A DNA stretch of 64,000 nt from assembly GCF_000149955.1 (NCBI RefSeq), contig NC_030994.1, forward strand, positions 2,534,366 through 2,598,365, given 5' to 3'. Of this stretch, positions 35,072 to 48,085 are shown one piece after another. Every line of letters starts with the position of its first letter. Positions within the stretch are counted from its first letter, which is position 1. The notes beneath the pieces are model-generated. The model had not been told where the DNA came from. It saw nothing but the letters and a program-made list of their open reading frames with translations, and ran no database searches. The DNA is from Fusarium oxysporum f. sp. lycopersici 4287 (Eukaryota > Ascomycota > Sordariomycetes > Hypocreales > Nectriaceae). Position numbers and translations under genes: made by a program.

Positions 35072-36213
35072 ATAAGGGAGAGAGATAAAAGGGACTACTA
35101 TTTATAAGAATACTTAATATTTTAATGATATATCGGCGTTCAGCATGTATGCATTGGGGAGTTGGATGGGTCACGATACCCATGGATTGGGTTATTGCTT
35201 GACGATGTATTACACTGCATGAGGCAAGTTAATGAAGATTTACGTTTATATCTAGAGGTATACATGTGCCATCAATGGCTTTGTCTTCAACTTTCGTTCC
35301 TGCATATGATTGCGGCTCTACCATTATGCTCACCAAGTGACGGCCATATAGACTTATGATACTCACCTCAAGTTAGTAGACACGTTTTATCACAGTTGCA
35401 GAGGAAACAAGTTTCAAGGACGATAGATCCTAATTCTTCTTTTTGTTCTTCCTATTCTATTGCAGAATACATCCATTTTGTCTTTCTTTTCCATCACCTG
35501 TCCTGCCTGTCCAGTCCTTGATTCACCAGACTCCTTTCCCAGAAGTTCGATGATGAATAACAAACATAAAACGACAAGCTTGCCGTCTCTTTTTCATACA
35601 GTGAGAATCAGATACACTCGTTTTCGCGCCGGCGGCGTTTGAGAATACATTAAAGAGAAACCCAAGGATAGAAAAAATAAAACAACCCAGGCACCCATGA
35701 TCGTTTGCAAGCCGTTTTCGAATGCACCCGTGCCCAGAGGTTATTTTTCCTTTTTTCCACCGCCCTGCCCCATCTTCGCCTGAAGAGATAATACAGGGAT
35801 GCAAAAACCAGGAAGAGAATGAATGTGAGAAAGTAGAATGTAAGAATGCGGGATGAGCTGTACCCTGAAATTTGGAGGGAGGCCGACGATCTCTAAAGTG
35901 AGTGTCGAACACCAAAGGACCCAGCGCTCGCGCTTCGTGATAAGATCCTTGAACAAGTTCCACCCATGGGAACCGAGTTGAAAACCGTAAAACATAAATT
36001 ATCAGACCCAAATGTAAATAACGCCGTTGTGCTGATGGATATAGAGGTCATAAGGAACATGACGATGTTTCCCATCTGCTGAAAGTAGTTCAAACAAAAA
36101 TGGGGGGTATCAAAGATGAAGTAGTTACTGGTGGGAGGTAATATGTGCGTGTGATAATGGTGAAGGTAAATTGCTGTTCAGTCCGGTAAGGATCTGATGC
36201 GATAAGCAGAATC
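35072..36213. other. Intergenic, convergent 3' regions
   Basis: It lies between the transporter and the Ras exchange factor, AT-rich at 35095-35135. No gene is recognised. Confidence 0.55.
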
Positions 36214-39200
36214 TTATATCTGGGTAGGAGTTGGTGTTGAGGTGCCTCGGTCGCGGGAGATCCAGCTGAAGAGGTCGGGGCGACCACCTCCAACGCCAAC
36301 GATGGAGGCAGCGGAGGAGTCAACTGGAGGTCGACTAGCAGTCTCGCGAGGCTCGAGGAGGAGACTCTTGCGGTAGTAGGTGACTTGGACATTGCCCTCC
36401 TCACTATCACGGAGATGGCTGATCTGAGAGGACATCCAGTCCTGCATATCAGGCACCTCAGTAAGTCTGTACGGGATTTGGAATCGCTGAAGCTCTCCAA
36501 TGATCTTGGCAGTGCGAGTATGCTTGTCAAAGTTGACAACAGTGATGCCACCGTTGCCATCCTCCTCAGACTCAGGGCCGAGACACATTTGCTTGGTGGC
36601 AGGGTTGCCAATGTCGACAAATGTCAAGTCGGTCAAGTACATGCCAAGAAAAGCAGGCCAGGAGGAACGTGGTCGTGGAGGTCTTGTTCCGCAAGACTTT
36701 GTTGTTCTGAAGGGCTCGACAGAATCTGGAGGTTCTGGAAGCATGTCCTTAGCGCTTCGTGGAGATGGCATCCCAAGTCTTTCGGAGGCGACTGATAGTG
36801 CTGCTGTTGAGACTGCAGATGATAGCCATAAGACCGTCGTAGTTGTGGAGCTCAAGACACTGGTGAGCAATCTTGATCCATTGCTTGATAACCTGAGCAC
36901 GCTTCTTGACCTCTTGCTGCTGGAGGATAGTCTCAGCGACGAGGTTGGAAAGATCAGTAGACAGAGAGGACATAGCCTTGACATTGGGAGCGGCGACGCC
37001 ACCATTCTTCATCCACTGAGAAGCAAGAAGCTCCTCAGGAAGGATGGAAGAGAAGATGTTCATTTGCTTGATGGTCAACTGGCGAGCCAACTCGAGAGGG
37101 TCAAAGTCAAGAATGCTTGGCTGAGCGGCGCCCATCTTGAAAGCAGAGAGAAGGTTGAGCTGGCCCTTGGTGATGGCAGGAATGGGCAAAGGAGTGTCAG
37201 CTGGCACGTATTGAGCAATGGAGGTATTGGTCTTGCCCATTGAGGAGACAAGTCGGGGCACCAGAGAACCCTCGCCTGAGACACGCTGAGCAAGCTCAAA
37301 CAGACGTCGACCAGCAGAAGGCAGAGAGGACGCCAGCTTGTGTTCAGCAAAGGGGATGATCAAGTCAAGAGCATCGCGATCGGTCTCATCCCTCCAGTGG
37401 GACTCGAGCCAGCCCTTGAAAGCATTGTATACTCTCAAACGGACAGGTCCAGCCACATGAGGAGAGTCATTGACATAGTCATATCGCTCAATAAGCGCTT
37501 CAGCCAGTCGGACCGGTGTGCAGAAGAGGCGGAAGGTGAGATAGAAGGTAGAAACAAACATGGCATCAGGAGTAGATTCGTGGGTTGTGAGACGCTCGAC
37601 AAGAGCGGGGAGAGAGCCGCCAGTAACCTGGCCCTCCTTGTTGAACATGAGCTCGTGAGCAAAGGTCTTCTCCATAAGTCTTGACTCGACATCGACATCC
37701 TCCGAGCTTCCACCATTGCTCAAATTCGACAGCGAAGGCTGCTTCTGAGGGGCAAGGTTCTGCTCAGGAGTGGTAGCTCGAGTGGAAGATTGCGAAACAA
37801 TGCTGACCTCAGAGTCACGGCTGAGGTAGGTGGCACTGCTACCAGCGCTGGAAGCAACCATACTGTCGAACCGAGAAGAGGAGTTGAAGTCGTTGTCATT
37901 GTTATCGACAGGACTGTATTCCTCGTTGGCAAGGAGAGTGGTAGAAAGCTTGGGAAGGGGAGGGAGAGAAGGTCGTAGGGAGGAGATGGAGGATGCAACG
38001 CTGGAGACGTTGTCATCGGCAACTGACGACCGTCGAGAAGAGGTGGGTGAAGGATGAACGGTCTGTTCATCAGTAGGTGTGGTCACCTGGGGAACCTCAG
38101 GAAGAGGCTTATCAATTGCGACAACAGTGAGGCGACGAGCATGTCCGTTAGATGAGTTGGAGGTTCGGTTGGAACCGGCAACGCTGACAGCGTCATTGTG
38201 TTCTGAAACAGATGGGGTCCTAGCTCGCTCCTCAGTATCGATATCTAGAATGCTGAGATCAATTCCAAGGCTGCTAGTCTCGAGCTCGAATTCAAAATCG
38301 CCAATGCGCTCGATAGCGGATTTTGCCTTGGCAACGCAATCTCCAGCGGCCCTAACGCAGCCCGTAGCGGATGCGAGGAGCATTGTGTTGTCATGGGGCA
38401 TAATTAAATCGGCATCTTCAGAGGCAGCGCTGACAAGGGTATCGCGGGCAGAAAAGACTAGATCTTGGATTCGGGCGAACATGGTGGATCGAGCTCGGGC
38501 AAGAGCCTCAGAGCTGGAGTTGATGTGGTCATAGACGCCGTCGATTACTGCAAGCAACTCTCCACCTGAAAGTGCAGACTGACGGATCGCTGATGCGAGC
38601 TCGGGGCGCGACTGTGATTGAAGATGCAGGCGACCAATGAAAGATCCCAGATGAGACAGGAACGTATCGTGGCTGCGGTTCAGGCGCTCAGTAACTAGAT
38701 GATGGGCTCTCGACACTGAAGATGGGCCAGCAAGAGACACTCGGTGCGAAATAGTGGCGGACAGGCGGTGAGCTTGGGCTTGCGAAAGGCTTCCCTGAGA
38801 CAACCTGTGAGAGCTCGGGCCAGTACGACCACTAAGTGACGATAATCGCTTGTTGAAGATGGATGTTGATGTTTGAGTTGTCTCGCTCGATTCAGATGCA
38901 GCGACACTGGCAGCAGCTTGGGAATCTGTGTCATTTATGCTTGTGCTGCGTTGGCTTTGTTTATCAAAGGAAGACTGATCAGCGGGTGGTGTTGGCGGCA
39001 CGTATGATTCTTCGAGCACTGTATCCATAACAGTAACAGCTGAAGGCGCACGTGCCCTTCGGTCATCCTCGAGCACATCCATAAAGCGAACTCCCTTTGT
39101 TACAATTCTAAAGGCTTTGAGAATCATCTCGTCGATGATATCATTCACATCTTCAACGGGAGCGATTTCGAGACGTTGTGTCTCTTGCAATCGCTTGGCT

Positions 39201-39764
39201 GTCTTGACTAGGGATGATAGTTCAGAGAGAAGAGACTTGCGGCACTTGCGCAGAGCATCGTTCCTTTGAATAAAGGTAGATTCTCGGTTGAGACAGTTTG
39301 TTCGTTCCTTTGTACCGTTAGAAGTTAATTATTAGAGTTAACAGAGAATAACTCACCAATAGGAATCGAACACCCGCAATAATGCCCTTCATGAACTCCT
39401 GGTTGCCAAAGATCTCCTTGTCATTGACTGATGTGCTTCGAAGCAGATCCCAAAAGTTCAAGAGAGCCTTTAACAAGTTGCACATGTCATCAGGCTCGTA
39501 AGCCTCGCAGTAGTTGGTCGGTAACCATCCTCGGGCACCCGAGACAAGTAATGTACCATCAGCCCATCCATTGGTGTGAATAGAGTGCACGAGAATCACA
39601 TCACCCTCGTTAAGAGGTAATGTCACACTCGAGTCGGACATGACATAACTGGGGTTGAAAGGGTAGAAGGCTCGCAGGAAGTTGTGGAAGACTTGGGGAG
39701 GGATGTACTGAGGTGAAGGTGAGAGATCCTCCTGCGAGCCATTTGGTGTAGCGGGGGGTGTCAT
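36214..39764 (-). CDS. CDC25: Ras guanine-nucleotide exchange factor, CDC25 type, reading frame disrupted in the catalytic domain
   Basis: Exon 1 (39764-39357) and exon 2 (from 39307; 49 bp intron) open a frame of about 990 residues that stops at 36749-36751; the protein then continues in other frames to 36214. An SH3 domain lies at residues about 28-90 (RAFYPFNPSY, then NGWADG, then GWLPTNYCE). A Ser-rich middle follows, then the RasGEF_N motif (about 665-790, with FVSTFYLTFRLFCTPVRLAE), and the catalytic domain begins near residue 865 (LDFDPLELARQLTIKQMNIF). The downstream piece (FLGMYLTDLTFVDIGNPATK, then VVNFDKHTRTAKIIGELQRF) is clearly its C-terminal half. The family loads GTP onto Ras for cAMP/PKA signalling at the membrane. 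Between about 36640 and 36751, recognisable segments alternate between all three frames, so either the assembly carries several indels or the gene is broken. Confidence 0.87.
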
Positions 39765-42152
39765 TTGTTATTGTGAGTAGAGAGTGTTGTCGTTTTCTGA
39801 GGTCGATGAAGCATCTCCAGATGATTCAGTTCGTGATTTGGCGATGGTAAGAGGAGCCACCTGGAGACTGGCTCGCATGGGCTGGTCGCTAAACATTGCG
39901 TGCGATTGCCGCTGACAATCGATGTCGCCGTTTAGATCATCGGGGGATGAACGGTTAGGCCGGTGGATTTATACAACCACTCGAACCAAGAAATGATCCG
40001 ACTCTTCCTGTACTGTGCAGTCCTTTTCTATCCCTTCTTTAACAAGCAGTCGTATCTGAATATCCAAGAGAAGAGTGCAGGTTGATGATGAAGCTGAAGT
40101 AACGGAACTCGATATCGACGATGGTGTAAGTCGTGGTTATGATGTTGGTATCAAACTCGATAGATTTGCACCACAGCAACAGGAAATCGAGGAGGGAGAA
40201 CTCGGTTGGCTGGGAAAGAAGAGAAATGTTAGCAAGTCACCTGGGGACGAGGAGTCGCGAATTCAATTGATTGTTTGTGGGAAATGTGATGGAATGAAGG
40301 GAGACGATGTCGAGAGGGTTGGAGGGGGCCATGAGGACTTGTCGAGGAATGGAATGTTCAGAATCGCAGGGGGGACCTTCTGCAAGGCGTAGCTGTAGCG
40401 CCCACGCAAGGTACCTAGCAAAAGACGTTTTAGAGGGGGCTTCAGGGCGTAAAAGAAAGACGTTGTTCCTCTGTGAACCCCCAGGCTCCAAAAAAGCAAG
40501 CACATCCAACGTCCACCTTAAACGGTTTCTCGCGAGGTGCCCATATTTTCCGTTGCTTTGCTTTGCATTGCCCATGCTCTTATCATCCCATGTCAAATCA
40601 TTCAACAATCATCTCTTGGACCCAACCCAACAGCTCGTGACTTGTCTCGCCTGAATAGTGCATTGCATGTAGTCTGGTCCAGTCCTGTCATGTCTGTCTG
40701 CGGCACGATCCGCCCATGTGCATAGCCTGTACGCTTCAAGCCCGTCTGTGCATTGCAGCCGACGTACAGTACCTGCGTGGTTGTGGGGAGAAATAAGACA
40801 ATATGGAACGATGTTGTGTTGTGTTGTGCTGTGTTGAATGGAGTGTGTAGACAATTGCAAACAAATCTGCCACTGACGCCTTCGACTCTCTTTTTTTGGC
40901 TCTTCCTCTTGCTTACCTTTACTTCTTAACACAGAGTGATGAAGTCGATGTGATCACTCCAATCTAATTTGACCAATTGCAATTAATCGTTATTTGTCGT
41001 CGGTATATCGTTGTCTGGTTGTGCCGACTGGGTGTGAGTCAGGTCATTCGTCGAGTTCGCGTTGAATGGAATGCTGCGGATGAGATTGGGCGACAGGAGT
41101 GGAGAAGCAGCAACGTTCGAGATCTCAACGGTCCAAGGAAGGTATCAGATTAGGTGATGACGAATTATTTTGGTTGTGGTAGAGTGCTGCTGTTGTTGTT
41201 GATGTTGATGTTCGACGTTGGTGACCCAAGAGTAGAAGCAAGTCGTAAAAGTGAAAATAGACCAGACCGTAAACCAAACCCAAGCACACACTTAACACAA
41301 AACAATGAGATGGAGAGGAGATTGAGTACGAAGGATAATGTAAATGGTATAAAGTCGAGTAGAGTCGAGTCGAGGGGAAGAGATGGGAACAAGAACACCG
41401 TCTACGTCGGGGTCTGGGGAATGCCGTGGTATTATCACCTTAACTTAAGTTAGTCGACGACCCTAGTAGTCGTTTTTGACGGATGGGAGTCTTGTTCTCT
41501 CTCTCTCTTGCTCTGTGCTCTGCAGTTCCTGGTGGCCACCACACACCCACGTCTTTCGTCAGTGAGGTGGAACCGTCTCTCTCTCCCAGTCCAGGGGGTC
41601 CTGGCCTGTCCCAAGTGGGAGTTCCAAGTTCCAGGGGGTGGAGGAGATAGCGTACGGGTCGGAGTGGACTCCCATCCATGGTCAACAGTTGAATTGACTT
41701 GACTGTTGGATTGAGTGCGAGGGTGATTGACCAGGGCAAGGTACGCGGGAAGATAACCCCACGCCCCCAAGTCTTCTCTCGACAGTGAAACGACCAGGGG
41801 GCAACCAAAAGGTAGCAGGGAGGCTGGCTCTCAAGGTCAGAGAGAAAGAAAAAAAAAAGAGTGGCGCTCAGTGCAGTGTCCACGGGAGGGATTGTGCCCG
41901 GTCTCAGCGGGGCTCTCTTCTTCTCTTCAACCTAACCTGACCTAACCAAAGGTGACCTAACCTCACCAAACCCGACCTTAGCAGTTCAGTGGAGTCTGTC
42001 TGGTCCCAGGGGTTTGGGGGCCTCCCGGCTGAAGAAGCTTTCGTCCCCTGTTGTCTGGGTACCGTAGCTAAGGCTTCCGAGCCGATGTCAAGACCACAGG
42101 TATCCGGCAGTACTTGGCTTGGGTGAAGCTCTCAAGGACAGACAGAAACACG
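39765..42152. other. Intergenic, promoter side of the Ras exchange factor, up to the first gap
   Basis: It has TGTTG repeats at 40811-40836, TGTTGT/TGATGT runs near 41187-41210, a CT run near 41495-41510, and three CCTAAC words at 41930-41965. GC content rises after about 41450, where the sequence resembles a leader running into the gap. No convincing exon is seen. Confidence 0.45.
40811..40836. repeat. Imperfect (TGTTG)n microsatellite
   Basis: Tandem TGTTG units with one T-to-C interruption, on the plus strand. Confidence 0.85.
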
Positions 42153-43028
42153 NNNNNNNNNNNNNNNNNNNNNNNNNNNNNNNNNNNNNNNNNNNNNNNN
42201 NNNNNNNNNNNNNNNNNNNNNNNNNNNNNNNNNNNNNNNNNNNNNNNNNNNNNNNNNNNNNNNNNNNNNNNNNNNNNNNNNNNNNNNNNNNNNNNNNNNN
42301 NNNNNNNNNNNNNNNNNNNNNNNNNNNNNNNNNNNNNNNNNNNNNNNNNNNNNNNNNNNNNNNNNNNNNNNNNNNNNNNNNNNNNNNNNNNNNNNNNNNN
42401 NNNNNNNNNNNNNNNNNNNNNNNNNNNNNNNNNNNNNNNNNNNNNNNNNNNNNNNNNNNNNNNNNNNNNNNNNNNNNNNNNNNNNNNNNNNNNNNNNNNN
42501 NNNNNNNNNNNNNNNNNNNNNNNNNNNNNNNNNNNNNNNNNNNNNNNNNNNNNNNNNNNNNNNNNNNNNNNNNNNNNNNNNNNNNNNNNNNNNNNNNNNN
42601 NNNNNNNNNNNNNNNNNNNNNNNNNNNNNNNNNNNNNNNNNNNNNNNNNNNNNNNNNNNNNNNNNNNNNNNNNNNNNNNNNNNNNNNNNNNNNNNNNNNN
42701 NNNNNNNNNNNNNNNNNNNNNNNNNNNNNNNNNNNNNNNNNNNNNNNNNNNNNNNNNNNNNNNNNNNNNNNNNNNNNNNNNNNNNNNNNNNNNNNNNNNN
42801 NNNNNNNNNNNNNNNNNNNNNNNNNNNNNNNNNNNNNNNNNNNNNNNNNNNNNNNNNNNNNNNNNNNNNNNNNNNNNNNNNNNNNNNNNNNNNNNNNNNN
42901 NNNNNNNNNNNNNNNNNNNNNNNNNNNNNNNNNNNNNNNNNNNNNNNNNNNNNNNNNNNNNNNNNNNNNNNNNNNNNNNNNNNNNNNNNNNNNNNNNNNN
43001 NNNNNNNNNNNNNNNNNNNNNNNNNNNN
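42153..43028. other. Assembly gap (876 N)
   Basis: Unknown bases. The open frames that cross it are artefacts of translating N. Confidence 0.99.
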
Positions 43029-45020
43029 CGCCTGACAGCCCAGGGCATGGGTAAGAGTCGACCACCCGGGACGATGCCATTCCTTGAATATCATGGAGAC
43101 TCGAGCAATTGCCGTGCGGGCTCGATCAAGATTTTGTGGAACCTGCTCACCAGTCCCCTTTTTTTTCACTTGACGAACGAACATCCATGATATCGTCTCT
43201 CAACCACGAGACCAGTCAGCCGCAAGCTATTGCTGTCACCGACTCCCCGCCTCATGAACTTGCGCACAGCATTGACCAAGTCGATCAAACAAACTGGGAC
43301 CCTGCTTACCATCGATGACATGGCCGAAACCGCACAATCCTTCCGTCTGACAGCATGCAGCCTCCGCTGTGGCCGGTGTCCGATGTCGCCTCAATGCTAG
43401 ACAATCAATAGATCGTGAAGACTACCAAAAGATCAGCAATATTGAATTCCTCGTCAGCAACCAATATGAAACCAAGCTTACAGTATTAACCTCGGTCACA
43501 CCACCAGCAAACAAAACGGCCAGATAACGTTCCCCTAAAATTCGAATTTCCCCGTCTTGTTGGATCGTCATTTACACCCCGTGCCCGCGCTTCCACGCCA
43601 TCGAGCGTCTAGATGCCACCAAGGCTGGCACCAATTGCTTCATCTAAAGAGCCGGCTCCAAATTAGTCTGCCACTCGGCGCAAAAGTTAGCATGACGGCG
43701 TTCTCGTGGTTGATCAATGGCGTAAACGCTGAGCGCTGGGAGACGTTGCGCCCCTTTTCTTCTGTCCTTCTAGAGGCGGAATGTTTCCAGGAGTTCGGTG
43801 ACGCTGGAGCTAAGCTTAAGCGCTCTCTGCGTTCTTTCATCTCACGAAGCTGGCCTCTCCCAAACGCGATCTGCCCTCAGCTCTTTAAATGAGGGTTTTC
43901 TTGTCATGCTTTCGTCATCCACTAGCCGCTGATCGTTTTCTGGAAAGAAACAGGGTTCTCGCTTGGAATCAAGGAAACATACATAGCTGCTCCGAGAGTG
44001 GCATTGCTCATTTTAGTGAAGACCAGAAATTTGGACTTGCAATGGCTGTGCTCGATACTTAAGTTAGACTTCAATACTGCTTAGGGGCTCGCGCGTATGG
44101 TTCGACAATTGAATCGGTTTCGTTTGGGGCGGCGCCATTGAAGAATAATAACTTCGATCTGGCGTTTCGAACCATGGCTCTAGATGCTCCGGAACCCCGC
44201 GGACAACCGTTAAAACCGCGCGATGTGGCGTTTGACGTTTGTGTTTTACTGAGTTGATGCCATCATCACCACCATTAGCGATAAGTCTCTGAAGCTACAG
44301 TAGTCTTCAGCGCCTAATGCAGGGCCCATGACGACGGGAGACTCCAGATTGTGTGCCCAACTCCGGTGATTAGATATCGACAAATTGGGAATCATTTTGG
44401 GCCACGACAAATGGGAGGAGCGCAATGACTACCAGTTGGCACCTTCTTGGAGATGTCACCAAATCTGCCAGTCATTTGAGTTAACGGAGCAGGAACCTCA
44501 TGGAGGCGCTTGCACCGGACATTTGCCTCCTGACTAAGCCTCACTTTTCATTGCGGTCGAGTGTCGCCTCGATAGAGCTTCAGGTCTCGTAAATTGACTT
44601 GACTCACCTAGGAAACTATTAGCTAGCAATAAGTCTCATTCATCGTTGAATCCTACCAAAAGGTGATGACATCCAGCGACCCGTGCCCAGTGGTTCGTCC
44701 AATACCTCCTCAAACTTTGTCTCTCGTGGCCAATAGCCCAGCACAGATCAACAATCGACCCTGATCCCCTAGGCCTCCATTGTTCGACGGGCCGAAGGAA
44801 GATCATTGGCATCACCTTCAAGGTCAAGGTCACCGCATGGTCTCAGTTCCCAGCTACAAACCATTCATTGCTTTTTTTTGCCTCCGTTTCCTGCTCATTC
44901 TCTGCCGCTTCAGCTCAAGGCCCTTGGGCCCCTCATCTTCACGCTACACAGCTCCTAGTGACATCAAACACACACTTTCGAACACCCTACCAGGGGACCA
45001 CCTACCGCTAGCTGCCAGAA
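43029..45020. other. Gene-free segment between gaps 1 and 2
   Basis: Mixed base composition with no frame that looks like a protein and no RNA gene. The last 140 bp (44875-45020) is C/T-rich and leader-like, running into the gap. Confidence 0.45.
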
Positions 45021-45544
45021 NNNNNNNNNNNNNNNNNNNNNNNNNNNNNNNNNNNNNNNNNNNNNNNNNNNNNNNNNNNNNNNNNNNNNNNNNNNNNNNN
45101 NNNNNNNNNNNNNNNNNNNNNNNNNNNNNNNNNNNNNNNNNNNNNNNNNNNNNNNNNNNNNNNNNNNNNNNNNNNNNNNNNNNNNNNNNNNNNNNNNNNN
45201 NNNNNNNNNNNNNNNNNNNNNNNNNNNNNNNNNNNNNNNNNNNNNNNNNNNNNNNNNNNNNNNNNNNNNNNNNNNNNNNNNNNNNNNNNNNNNNNNNNNN
45301 NNNNNNNNNNNNNNNNNNNNNNNNNNNNNNNNNNNNNNNNNNNNNNNNNNNNNNNNNNNNNNNNNNNNNNNNNNNNNNNNNNNNNNNNNNNNNNNNNNNN
45401 NNNNNNNNNNNNNNNNNNNNNNNNNNNNNNNNNNNNNNNNNNNNNNNNNNNNNNNNNNNNNNNNNNNNNNNNNNNNNNNNNNNNNNNNNNNNNNNNNNNN
45501 NNNNNNNNNNNNNNNNNNNNNNNNNNNNNNNNNNNNNNNNNNNN
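45021..45544. other. Assembly gap (524 N)
   Basis: Unknown bases. Confidence 0.99.
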
Positions 45545-47628
45545 TGTCTGATCCCTGACACCTGGTACCGGACCCCTGCTTCCGCGAAGCCTCCCCGGTA
45601 CCAACGACGGCTTTACCCCTGTTCATATCCGTCCCTGTTATACCGGCTGGGTTGCAGTTTACCACAACGACACGATCAATTGCTAATTAATTAACGATTT
45701 ACCACTGTCAATCGCGGCTTAGGATGGGCGTTCCCGCTAATACAATTTCGCTCAGGTCTTTAATTTGCAGGCGTCATTGAACCCTATTGCTACTCTACTG
45801 CAAACAATCTAATGTCAGCCTTGCCTCTAGCCTCAGCCGCCCACGTTAATCAATCACTGACATTCCCGACTGTAACCTTACCAATATGGTCTTGGTTTGC
45901 GAGCTACATTCTCTTCCTTCCTCCACAAGAATCTTACACATCTTGTTGGCCCCCAAAGGACACACGACACAATCAACATCCCTTCAATATATTTCTCACA
46001 GTATAGAATCCGCCCTTACGTATGGGTCAACCATCCATCCTTTCGCAACACCCCGCAGTCACAGCCGTTATGGCCTATTGATTCAAAGCAGTGGCACCCG
46101 TTTTAAAGTGTTACACTATGTGACTATTCAGCTGTTGGCGACTTGGCACTTCGCCACAATGCCGAAACCATAGCAAACAGTTGCTCACAGTGCAGTTTAT
46201 CAACCGTGATGAATAAAACGATCTTCGTATGAGGCGCCCACATCACACATCGGAACTTTATGAATTGTGCGCCACTAGTTTATGAGATGATCAACTGCTG
46301 TGGTCGAATATCTGAAATGCCCACGGATTGTCGGGAAATTAGATCCCCGCGACAACTTGCTTTCTTTATGGCTGCTCTCTAAACCACTAGCTTTTTAACA
46401 TATACCAGTCACAAAGTTCGATAGCTCGATCTATACGAACTTCGACTGCCACAGCACCTTCGCTCCTCTGCTTCTCCCGAACCCGAAGTGCATATTCTAG
46501 GTTCAAAGTAGTTGGCCACGATATTAGAAATACAAAGTTGAAGAGCCGGGGGGCCGTGTCTCGCAACCTTGCACCTCAACGTCAGCATCTCCAGACTCCT
46601 TGCAGAAGGCCGAGATCACGTTATCACTATCAACTGCTTCCAGCCGAGGCAAACTTCATCCACATTACCAACACGCATATGTTTGCCTGGGGGTGCCTGT
46701 TGGTTGAACGTGTAACAGGTGCAACAACGAACGTTGTCAAGAGGAGTTTGCTTCCCAAAGGAAGCCACGCAAGATACAAGGATACCGTCTGGTCGACGTC
46801 GTCTCCACTTGACAATCGTCACCTATGTCTGGTCAACAGCCTCCGCGCTGTTCCGTTGCTGGAGCTCTTTTGAGACATGAAATTGTAACGAACAATTTGC
46901 TTCCGGTTTGGACAATCGTTTCTTCCAGACCCGGCACGGCTGCTGTGCAAATGGCACACAAGCCATCAACCTCCGCTACGAAGTTTGATCAAAAAAGTTC
47001 TTGGCTCTAACTTGCTGCACTTCTGCAGAAGGGTTCCACAGTGCTACATCTTTATGCATATTCCGTGTCTCACTTTTGGAGTCGAAATATGCAAGCTGCA
47101 AGTTGGGAGCTTTCTGGTACGGGAAAACTTTTCGACGGGGCCATTTTCCCTCTGTCTGAATCCCACGACCTCTTGAGTTACCGGACCGCCGGACTAGCAA
47201 AGATATGCCATTTGGAGTAAGAAGCATCCGCCTGGTGGAAATGCTGTATTATGGAGTAGATCGAGGACTTCTGGGTCCCAATGCAATGTTGAGAGACGCC
47301 CCTGTCTGCTACCTACGATCTAGGGTTGCTTGCGGGCCTGGCGGAACTGAGCAACACGAATTGTCTGATTACTCAGTGGATTTTTATTTTCCCTGACGAG
47401 ATCCCGACTTTGGCCAATGAATCACGCTCTCTCCGAAGTCCGAGGACCTCGATTGTTATATGGCTGCTGTAATCATGGTACGAGAAAGGGCCGTGTGGTT
47501 AGAGGGTTGAGTGTTTGTCTCCCGCATGTACTTTTCCTGGAAGAGATGAAAGTTTGCTAGTTGCGGTTCACCAATTGAGCTAGCTGCACAATCATCTCCC
47601 AACACAAGGAATATGTTTGGAGCTTGAA
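45545..47628. other. Gene-free segment between gaps 2 and 3
   Basis: No convincing exon. At 47490-47600 there are two stretches resembling tRNA D-arms in opposite orientation, without complete cloverleafs. Confidence 0.45.
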
Positions 47629-48085
47629 NNNNNNNNNNNNNNNNNNNNNNNNNNNNNNNNNNNNNNNNNNNNNNNNNNNNNNNNNNNNNNNNNNNNNNNN
47701 NNNNNNNNNNNNNNNNNNNNNNNNNNNNNNNNNNNNNNNNNNNNNNNNNNNNNNNNNNNNNNNNNNNNNNNNNNNNNNNNNNNNNNNNNNNNNNNNNNNN
47801 NNNNNNNNNNNNNNNNNNNNNNNNNNNNNNNNNNNNNNNNNNNNNNNNNNNNNNNNNNNNNNNNNNNNNNNNNNNNNNNNNNNNNNNNNNNNNNNNNNNN
47901 NNNNNNNNNNNNNNNNNNNNNNNNNNNNNNNNNNNNNNNNNNNNNNNNNNNNNNNNNNNNNNNNNNNNNNNNNNNNNNNNNNNNNNNNNNNNNNNNNNNN
48001 NNNNNNNNNNNNNNNNNNNNNNNNNNNNNNNNNNNNNNNNNNNNNNNNNNNNNNNNNNNNNNNNNNNNNNNNNNNNNNNNNNNNN
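47629..48085. other. Assembly gap (457 N)
   Basis: Unknown bases. Confidence 0.99.

Noticed and set aside
36090..36213. C-terminal continuation of the Ras exchange factor past 36214
   Set aside because: The frame stops at 36214 after a Thr/Pro-rich tail; the overlapping frame to 36090 has no family character.
42068..43190. Open frames of 311-358 codons across the first N gap
   Set aside because: They are almost entirely unknown residues from translating N; the flanking few codons show no protein character. The same applies to frames across the gaps at 45021 and 47629.
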